A stretch of 45,615 bases of DNA from a virus: IMG/VR virus record IMGVR_UViG_3300017605_000353, positions 1-45,615 of that record; one strand, given 5' to 3'. The notes under the pieces were generated by a model. The model did not search any database. It saw only the letters and a list, made by a program, of their open reading frames with translations, and was not told where the DNA came from. Shown in pieces: positions 23,387-31,000 of the stretch. The translations under genes were made by a program, and so were the position numbers. Each line of letters starts with the position of its first letter. The stretch's first letter is position 1.

Positions 23387-25050
23387 TGCCTACTACGCGT
23401 CTGCTACAACCCCAGGTCCGTACTGTTCAAGGTATGGATTCGACCACACCTCCACACTTGGTGGCGGATACAAAGTGGGTCATGTCCCGTGGACTACGGT
23501 CGTATTATGGGAAGATAATTCAGTTTCCCAATTTCGTCAATACTGGCGTGATTAATGTGTCAGCGCCGGTGGTTGATGGTTTGTGGACGTTGCCCACAGG
23601 CACGAGGGCGGATTCTTTGCAGGTGACGTTGGCTACGGCTGGTGGGAACCAGGGAGTGTATCAACTACGGAACACGCCGTCCGCATCGGTCCGGCTGCCG
23701 AAGAAGGATGGGACGTTTACGGTCTTACGGGGTGACCCCGGGGATTTGCAAGCGTATAATTTGTTTGCCGGCACGGTCTACAATAATCAGCTTTGGTTCC
23801 TGGACCCGACTACCAAACTGCGTTACACCGATGGAACCTGCGTCAACGAATACACCACGCCGGTGCCGTCTGCTCGTTACATAACCACATTCTTCGACCA
23901 TTTGTTCGTACTTAATGGGACTTATAAGGGCATGTATGAACCTTGGACTTTGCGATGGTCAGATTTGTACAATCCTGGTCTATGGGAACCCTCGCCGGAA
24001 AACGAAGCTGACCTGTTTGATCTGTCAGCCTGGCAAAGGACCAGTGGTATTGTGGCCGGTGGGACCGGATTGGGTCGTATCAACGACAGGCTTTACGCTT
24101 ACACCGAAGGTTGTATCTTCAGAGTGACTTACACGGGACTGCCTAAGGTGGTCTATGTTGAACCAGCATGGGAAGACTATGGTAATTTCTTTCTTTACGG
24201 ATTGGTGGCTACAAGGGATGTCCATTTCTTTTTCGACGTCTCGCACCAGAATTTCTATATGTTCGATGGCCAGAGCCGTCCCGAAGCCATTGGGGATGAC
24301 ATACTTGGGTTTTTCCTGGCAAATGTCAATCTGTCCTTCTCCTCGACGGATCGTACGCAGGAACTTGTGGGCTTTGCGTTACCGGAAAGGAACGAAGCTT
24401 GGTGGTCGTTTTATGCTACTACGTTGAGTGCGTGGGTGGCGATTGTTTATAATTGGAAGGCCCAAGCGTGGACGATACTGAGGACCCCAGGTCGGATTAA
24501 GACGGTTGGGGGAGGAGGGACTAGGGCAAAGACGGTTGATGAGTTGACGGGGACGGCGGACGGGTTGACCGGCACAGCGGATAGCCTTAGCCTGACCGAT
24601 GTGAAGATGCCTCGGCAGTTTATCACCGAGATTGTGTCTGGCACGGCCGGCACGTTCTATCGTGAACAACTCCCGGCTGATGGCGCTACGACGTTACAAG
24701 AAGCCCCGTTCTTGGAGTCGAAGGATTTTACCACGCCGGACCTTCAGCGCGAGGCCGAGGTCGACCGTATTGCTATACACTCGGACTATAATCTGGGCAC
24801 TGGTGCGACGGATGGGATTAACGTGTACGTGTCGGCACGTCAGGCTCTCCACGAAGCGGTGGTTTTTAAGAAGGTTGGGCTATGGACAAAAACCACTCCG
24901 CAGGGAATCATCAGTTTCCCACCCATCCGCGGTCGTATTTTCCGTTACAAGTTCGAACTTACGGGTGCTACTGTACTCTTGGGTTCCCCACGGGACTGGA
25001 CCTTCTTTTCCTACACCGACAACGTCTTCAACATCCAAGCCGAGCAATGA
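23386..25050 (+). CDS. tail nozzle/tubular protein, beta-propeller-like
   Basis: 554 residues of repeated strand-turn units with aromatic and Asp motifs (YNLFAGTVYNNQLWFLDPTT, FFDHLFVLNGTYKGMYEPWT, LRWSDLYNPGLWEP, GRINDRLYAYTEGCIFRVTY). These phrases resemble the propeller repeats of P22 gp10/T7 gp12-type tail nozzle proteins. The protein would extend the tail tube after the adaptor. A short internal repeat (DELTGTADGLTGTADSLSL, about 385-403) is unusual and may be a linker. ATGA overlap with the next gene. Confidence 0.7.
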   Translation: MPTTRLLQPQVRTVQGMDSTTPPHLVADTKWVMSRGLRSYYGKIIQFPNFVNTGVINVSAPVVDGLWTLPTGTRADSLQVTLATAGGNQGVYQLRNTPSASVRLPKKDGTFTVLRGDPGDLQAYNLFAGTVYNNQLWFLDPTTKLRYTDGTCVNEYTTPVPSARYITTFFDHLFVLNGTYKGMYEPWTLRWSDLYNPGLWEPSPENEADLFDLSAWQRTSGIVAGGTGLGRINDRLYAYTEGCIFRVTYTGLPKVVYVEPAWEDYGNFFLYGLVATRDVHFFFDVSHQNFYMFDGQSRPEAIGDDILGFFLANVNLSFSSTDRTQELVGFALPERNEAWWSFYATTLSAWVAIVYNWKAQAWTILRTPGRIKTVGGGGTRAKTVDELTGTADGLTGTADSLSLTDVKMPRQFITEIVSGTAGTFYREQLPADGATTLQEAPFLESKDFTTPDLQREAEVDRIAIHSDYNLGTGATDGINVYVSARQALHEAVVFKKVGLWTKTTPQGIISFPPIRGRIFRYKFELTGATVLLGSPRDWTFFSYTDNVFNIQAEQ

Positions 25051-25517
25051 CCTCGCTTTATAACATTACCCAGGTTACGGACCATGCCCAAATGCTGGAA
25101 CACTGGCCGTTCATTTTGAGCAGTCTGGCGTCGTTGAACGCTACGTTGAAGGATGGGGATGAGGTGACTGCGAATAACTTCTTTCGTTGTCACTTCGATG
25201 TGGCTACAGGACAGGCGTCGGGGTTGTTGTTGGTCGCGAAGGGACCGAATGGGTCGTATATCGGCTTCATAACCGCGATCGAGGCGTTTCAGAAGTATAG
25301 GGATGGACGGATTTTGGCGGTTTATGCCATCTTTGCGGCCAAAAACGACGCTATGCTCACCAAGGCGTTGTTCGCGCATCTGGAAAACTGGGCAAAGCTC
25401 AACGGTTTTACCGAAATACAGGCTTTTTCAGGTCGTACGTCTGGTGCTTCAATACGGTGGTGTAAGCAGAAATTTGGTTTGGGACTCAGCAAGCTCATGT
25501 TTTCAAAAAAGCTATGA
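25047..25517 (+). CDS. GNAT-like acetyltransferase in the tail module
   Basis: 156 residues; start at 25047 in an ATGA overlap. The order of elements matches the GNAT fold: ASGLLLVAKGPNGSYIGFIT (strands 2-4), DGRILAVYAIFAAKND (strand 4/helix 3 area), LTKALFAHLENWAKLNGFTE (helix 3) and IQAFSGRTSGASIRWCKQKF (strand 5/helix 4). GNAT-like genes are often seen beside tail genes in podoviruses. The R/QxxGxG acetyl-CoA loop is not clearly conserved, so enzymatic activity is uncertain. It overlaps the next gene by ATGA. Confidence 0.6.
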   Translation: MTSLYNITQVTDHAQMLEHWPFILSSLASLNATLKDGDEVTANNFFRCHFDVATGQASGLLLVAKGPNGSYIGFITAIEAFQKYRDGRILAVYAIFAAKNDAMLTKALFAHLENWAKLNGFTEIQAFSGRTSGASIRWCKQKFGLGLSKLMFSKKL

Positions 25518-26725
25518 ACGAACGGTTTTTACAATGCCTGGTTGTGGCCAAGGCCCTTGTCGACTCGTATAAAGAACCCATGATGGAAGGGGTCGTGGGG
25601 TTTGACGTCGGTGGGTCGGATAGTAGTGGGAATACGAGGTTCACGCGTGAAGGCACGAGCCAGACGCAGAAGGACTACACGCTACCGAATGATTTGTCGT
25701 CGATTTTGCAGTTGCTGTATCAATCGGGACAGATCTCGCCCACTACCTCGTCGAATGAGCTGAATTTGTTGAATCAGATGCTGACCAGGTCGACCACGAG
25801 TCTACCCGGACTGGCGTCTTTGCAGTCGATACAGGGGATTGACCCGACGAGCTTTACTGGCCAGAGCTCGTTGAACAACATGGCGGAACGTAATCCGTAT
25901 TCGTCCGATTATGAGTCGGCTGTGGGTGCGTTGTATGATCGGTCGTTTGCCAAGGGTCGGGCAATGGCACAGAGCGGGCCGACGAATGTAAGGGGAGGGA
26001 CAGCGCGACAAGGGTTTGAGATGGCGGAGTTGTCTGGAGATCAGGCACGGAATAAGTTTCGTGAGGTTCGTGGACAGCAGGATAAGGAAGCCGGCGTGGT
26101 GCAGGGTGCCGTGCAGTTGATGAATACGATTGAGTCCATGCGGAGAGGGAGTCAGATGCAGGCGCAGCAACAGAATATGGCTGGAGAGACCGCGAGGTCC
26201 GGCCAGTCGTTGCAGGCTGCTGGGGGTGTGAACGATTTGCGGCGGGCCAATGCGTCGACCGTGGGGCTGGCTGGCGAGATGTTGGGAAAACCACGACAGG
26301 TCACAACGGACAATCTCCGTGGCCGTGGGTCACAAAGCGCGTCCTCCTCGAACTGGGGTGCTGGCCTCACCTGTTGCTTTATCTTTGCCGAGGGACTCAA
26401 TGGACGGCTCCCTTGGTACGTTAGGCGGGGTCGAGATGACTTCAACACCCCGCTCAGACGCCTTGGGTATCTGCTCATGGCGTCGTGGCTGGTGCCTTTG
26501 ATGGCTAGGTCGCCTTCAGTTTCTGAAGCTGTCAATCGGCTCATGATTCGGCCGTTTTTGATAGTCGGTCGTTGGTGGTATGAGAATCGGAAAGGTTGGA
26601 AAGGACCAGTGCTAAAACCTTGGTGCTGGGCGTGGTTCTGGACGTGGTCATTAATTGGTTTCACATATGGCAAACTTCTTCGAAAGACTGTCGTACCCAC
26701 AGTACGAACAAAATGGGAGATTTAA
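25514..26725 (+). CDS. virion-associated protein with C-terminal CCF-type module of unknown function
   Basis: 403 residues. Residues 1-270 are Gln/Ser/Asn/Arg-rich and helical (SSDYESAVGALYDRSFAKGR, DKEAGVVQGAVQLMNTIESM), like internal or injected virion proteins. Residues about 285-395 form a different module: Cys287-Cys288-F-I-F, RLPWYVRRGRD, LLMASWLVPLMAR, and four Trp in the last helix (CWAWFWTW). I recall similar Cys-Cys/Trp modules at the C-terminus of uncultured phage proteins but know no assigned function. A 27-bp dyad lies inside the coding sequence (26508-26534). The next gene starts 59 bp before its stop. Confidence 0.65.
   Translation: MNERFLQCLVVAKALVDSYKEPMMEGVVGFDVGGSDSSGNTRFTREGTSQTQKDYTLPNDLSSILQLLYQSGQISPTTSSNELNLLNQMLTRSTTSLPGLASLQSIQGIDPTSFTGQSSLNNMAERNPYSSDYESAVGALYDRSFAKGRAMAQSGPTNVRGGTARQGFEMAELSGDQARNKFREVRGQQDKEAGVVQGAVQLMNTIESMRRGSQMQAQQQNMAGETARSGQSLQAAGGVNDLRRANASTVGLAGEMLGKPRQVTTDNLRGRGSQSASSSNWGAGLTCCFIFAEGLNGRLPWYVRRGRDDFNTPLRRLGYLLMASWLVPLMARSPSVSEAVNRLMIRPFLIVGRWWYENRKGWKGPVLKPWCWAWFWTWSLIGFTYGKLLRKTVVPTVRTKWEI
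26508..26534. promoter_or_regulatory. 27-bp dyad, copy 4 (inside a gene)
   Basis: GGTCGCCTTCA and TGAAGCTGTCA around GTTTC. It is the only copy within a coding sequence (codons 332-340 of the gene at 25514) and lies 133 bp upstream of the start at 26667. In copies 2 and 3 the same arms appear with minor differences, so this copy is probably real and not a chance palindrome. Confidence 0.55.
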
Positions 26726-27788
26726 CCTCCTTAGTCTGTTGCAAATACCGCAAGCTCTCACCTCGCCACGCATCGGGAATGAGATCGACACGGCGCGGCG
26801 GACTAGGGAGAATCAGTTAAAAACCGGGGAGTTGCTCTCCGGTGCGCAACGGCAAGGGGCTCAGTATTACGCGGCGCAAGATCCGAGGTTACAAGCCTCG
26901 GAGTTGCTCCAGCCGAATGCCCAGTTGGGTCAGACCCGGGCCGTTACGGACGACATACGTGCACAGACCGGCGGGAGGGTAGCCCAGACCGAAGGTCAGA
27001 ATGTGCTCAATAATATGTCGAGGTTACAATTCAACGAGGCCCAGGGTGCAGCGCAACGTGCGGCATCAGCCAGAGCCGTGTTACCGTCTGTTATGTCAGA
27101 TCGGGTAACCGTGCCTGAAACGCTGCATCCTGAGGCTCTTGGAGAGTTTTTGCAGGGCAGGACGATGGCGAATAATGCTCTGAACCAAGAAGAACAGGGC
27201 ATGATGGAGTTGATGCAGAACCGGAACCTGACAGAGAAGGGCGTGCCGTTGACTCAGCCGGGTCAGTTTGCACGGCAGGAGAATGTCCAGGGGCAGAGGT
27301 ATGACGCGACGAGACAGCAGGCTATTGACGAGGCGGCATCAAGGCTTATTTCGTCTGCGTATCAATCGTCCATTTATAATCCGGGTATCATGCCACATGC
27401 GATTGCGACCGCACGACAGATGGGGGCCAAGGTAGCGGAGTTCCCGATGGCACAGCCACAGAATAACGCCGCGATGGACGTGCATCAGAGGTTGTTGCAG
27501 GAGCAGTCGAAAGGGAAACCGGCCACAACGCAGCCGGCTGCCACAGGCCATCACACGGCTCCGGTCCAAGCTCCACAACGGAAGCCGATGACCGGGTATG
27601 AATCGTTGTTCGATCAGCAAACCCCGGATTGGGTGAAGCAGCAGGTTGGGGATTGGGTCAAGCAGAATCCGACGGCGGATTTGGAACGTGTCCGGTCGAT
27701 TATTGACTTCCTGCAACGAGAGCAGACCGAACGTCAGAATTTCCACGGCTTCAACCCCAGTGGTGGTTTCGCACCTTACGCTAAATAA
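26667..27788 (+). CDS. internal virion/ejection protein (putative), 373 aa
   Basis: Start at 26667 (MANFFERLSYPQYEQNGRFN), 59 bp inside the previous gene. The product is Gln/Ala/Asn-rich and mostly helical (QLGQTRAVTDDIRAQTGGRV, GAAQRAASARAVLPSVMSD, MANNALNQEEQGMMELMQNR), with a Thr/Pro/Gln linker near residues 278-310 and an ending that resembles a helical hook (WVKQQVGDWVKQNPTADLER). Such composition and position before the giant virion protein fit DNA-ejection proteins. No motif proves it. Confidence 0.55.
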   Translation: MANFFERLSYPQYEQNGRFNLLSLLQIPQALTSPRIGNEIDTARRTRENQLKTGELLSGAQRQGAQYYAAQDPRLQASELLQPNAQLGQTRAVTDDIRAQTGGRVAQTEGQNVLNNMSRLQFNEAQGAAQRAASARAVLPSVMSDRVTVPETLHPEALGEFLQGRTMANNALNQEEQGMMELMQNRNLTEKGVPLTQPGQFARQENVQGQRYDATRQQAIDEAASRLISSAYQSSIYNPGIMPHAIATARQMGAKVAEFPMAQPQNNAAMDVHQRLLQEQSKGKPATTQPAATGHHTAPVQAPQRKPMTGYESLFDQQTPDWVKQQVGDWVKQNPTADLERVRSIIDFLQREQTERQNFHGFNPSGGFAPYAK

Positions 27789-27790
27789 TT

Positions 27791-28018
27791 ATGGACTGGA
27801 TACTTGGCCTTTTAGGTGGGGGTGGTGGTAATAACCAACCCGGTGCTGCGTCTCAACAAGCTACGATGCAGATGTCGAATGGCTTGTTGGGGCTGACACA
27901 GTCGCTTGGCGGTGGTGGTGGGTCAATGGCGGGTGTGGGTCAGCAGCAGACCCAGCAGCACGGACAGCTGTCACCTCAGCAATTGACTACGATCGCACAA
28001 CTTTTTGGTTTAAGATAA
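27791..28018 (+). CDS. Gly/Gln-rich small protein, 75 aa
   Basis: Low-complexity product with two Gly runs (GLLGGGGGNN, LGGGGGSMAGVG) and Gln-rich stretches (QQQTQQHGQLSPQQ). It lies between two ejection-type genes, two bases after one and two bases before the next. It could be a small virion component. Nothing else can be inferred; no domain or membrane segment is clear apart from a short hydrophobic start (MDWILGLLG). Confidence 0.5.
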   Translation: MDWILGLLGGGGGNNQPGAASQQATMQMSNGLLGLTQSLGGGGGSMAGVGQQQTQQHGQLSPQQLTTIAQLFGLR

Positions 28019-28019
28019 T

Positions 28020-31000
28020 ATGCCAGACCCAGCATTGAGCTACCAGAACATTCTCGATGCCTACCGTATCGGGAAGGTGCATCACCCGGAGACTTTCGAC
28101 GGGATGGATGTGCAGCAGTTTTCACAGTATATGAATCGGTCGTTGGGGACTGATGCGTATAGGACTGGAGATGTGGGTAAACTCGGGACATCGTTGTTGT
28201 ATGCGGATTTGGGGTTGGAGGATGTTTTGGGGCCGACGAAGGAGAAGACCAAGGCTTTTGGCGGGGACGTTGGGGCGATGTTTGGAGATACGGGACGAAG
28301 GATCGGTGAGTCGGTGGGGGAGAGTCTGCCCCGAGCCGGTGTTGACGTGGGTCTTTTGCTAGGTGGTGCGGCTGCTGGTGGCGTCCCGGGACTGGTATTA
28401 GGAGGCGCTGGGGTTGGTAGTGCGGCAACACGAACCTACTCCGAAACCGGGAGTGGACCAGCCGCAGCAGTTACAGCCGCGACTACCGCAGCCGCACCTT
28501 TCGTCGGACGGTGGGCGGGTGGCCAAGCGGTTAAGTACCTCACGCCCCAACTCGAGAAATACATCGGCACCTCGTTGCCGCGTATAACCGAAGGTCTTAC
28601 ACGAGAAGCAGGTGAGCAGACGGGCCTGTTTGGACTGACGCAAGCTTCGCGTCAGGCAGGCAGCCTGGTCCAAGGACAGGGGCTAACTCCACTAACACCA
28701 GAATCCCTTGGCTCCGACATTGCGTTTAACCTACCCTTTTTGCCGTTGTCGGTCCCCCGACTGGCGAGAGGGACTCGTGTAGACTACCCGGCTGAAGGGC
28801 GTCCGAATGTCCAGCCTGCTGGGTTTGGCGATTTGTTTCGTTCCAAACCGGGTAGTCAGTATTTTAATAGAGAGTCGGAGGCGATGGCTGCTGCGTCGGG
28901 AACGCCGGCGGTGAACGCAGTGCAGGATTTCATCGCACAGGGTCCGAAGCAACAGCCACAACCCACCGCTGACCCATTCGCCGGGCCGAGGGTCGAACTC
29001 CCAGCTCCAGTTGCACCAGCAGCTCAACGGGGCGTGCCACCCGGTCCGATTAAATTACAGGAGTCGGTAAAGGTGCCTACAGACCCAGCGGCTACGCTCC
29101 GTGCACAGGTCGAGGCGCAGTTGAATGCGTTCGACGAGAGTGTGTATGACACTAGCGCACCAGGAGCGTCGAATGTCGACAGTGTGAAGGCTGCGCAGGA
29201 GTTGGTTGGGAAGGCTCGTTTCAACGCAGGAGTGCGTGCTTTTAACAAGGCCGTGGACCCCAAGAATGAGTTTGCTACTGAGCACGTGGTTAATATGTTC
29301 GCGCGGCTCGTTAATGGCGAGTCCGACATCCCGAATCAGTTTCTACCCAACAAGAACACTCCCAAACGTGTCAACGCCGGGAGTCGTGAAATGGCCGACT
29401 CTCTAGCGGAAGGCATCAAAACACAAGGTCTCGAACCCCAGGTCAAACTCAATGAAAAAACCGGTCAATACGAAGTTACGTGGGACGAACCTAGCGGATT
29501 CAGCCCTAAAAAGGTTGAAGGAGTCGGACCCGCTTCTGACAAGGTCGTTAAGGAAGAGGTTACGAAGCTTAGCCAACAAGGTGCTGGCACTGCGCAGGTC
29601 GCTAGAGCGGCTAAGCAACTCGAAGCCACCCCGATGTTGCCGGGAGAAACGTTACCGGACGCAGTGGCACGGGAGACGGGATTGACCGAGGCGTTGAAAC
29701 CGGAGGCTGATCCGGTGCAACATTTCCTTGGCGTGTATAAGTTTTTTGACACCTTGTTTACGAAGCGGGGTTTAGAGGGTCCACATAAGGAGTATCTCAC
29801 CCGTGTCGCTATGGACATGGCTTCACGGTTTTCCAAGGTGTCGGGGAATACCAAGCTGGCGATGGTTATGCAGGGGCCTTCGTTCCACGCGCCGGCGGCC
29901 GACCCGAAGTGGGCGAGCATCATCGGTCTGGCGAAGAAAGGTATCCCTAACCAAGCCGCAGACAATCTTCGGGTGTTGTGGGACTTTGGACATGAGATGG
30001 CTCACGAGTTGCAGATGCAGACCAGTGCAGGAGTGGCAAAGGCCAGCCCGTCGCACGGCGCGTATCTGAACGCGATGCAAACTGCGGCCACGATGTCGAC
30101 CGCTGATAAAGCCCTAGTCCTCAACACCTTGATTAAGCACGCGTTGCCGCATGTGGCGGGGGATTTTGACTATAAAGCACAGGTCTATGAAAAGAACCCA
30201 ACACCCGAAGCCGAATCAGCCGAGTTTCTGGCCGATTATCTTGGTCTGGTTACGCTTGGAGCATCTAGTAAGTCGTCGTGGAATGACTTCAAGGATTACT
30301 TCAAGTTCTCGTCGCCGGAAACGATAGATTTTATCGATTCTTATGTCAAGGATATCTCGTCCAGTTTCGACGCCTACAAGGAGCTGCTTAGTCAGGAATC
30401 GAAGACAAAGGTCGATGTCAACCACGATACCTTACTCAAGAATGTCGACGAGATTCAAGGTCATCTCAAGACGGTCTTGGACCACGCTGGTGAGGTGAAG
30501 TTGGCGGAGACCACGATGCGGGCAGTTATCGACCGAATTGCGTCGAGCCCGTTGGACGAACCCCCGGTAGCGTCGTATGCGCAGGTTAAGAAGCTGTTTA
30601 AGGCCCTTGGGATACCGGAACAACAGATTCAGAAGGCGGACTTGCCGGATGAACGGGTCGTGATGGACGAAGCGGAGCGGTCCGCGTTGCCGACGAATAA
30701 GGACGAGGTTGGTGGGTTCCGTGGTAAGTGGTGGAACCGCTGGCTGCCGATGACACAGTTTGCACGGCTGGTTGGGAAGGAGTGGTACAAACAAGGGGTG
30801 AAGTCGGTGCAAGACGCACCGGGGATTGCCTCGAAGTTGTCGTATCAGATGTGGCAACCCTGGACGGATAAGAACGGTAAGTGGGATGCGAAGAGGGTTG
30901 AACGTTTGGGTGACACCAAGAAACCGATTGGCAAAGCGTTTACGGAGTTGAGGCTTTTCCAACAGGCCGAGCGTAAGAGCTGGTCGAATGAGGACGTGAA

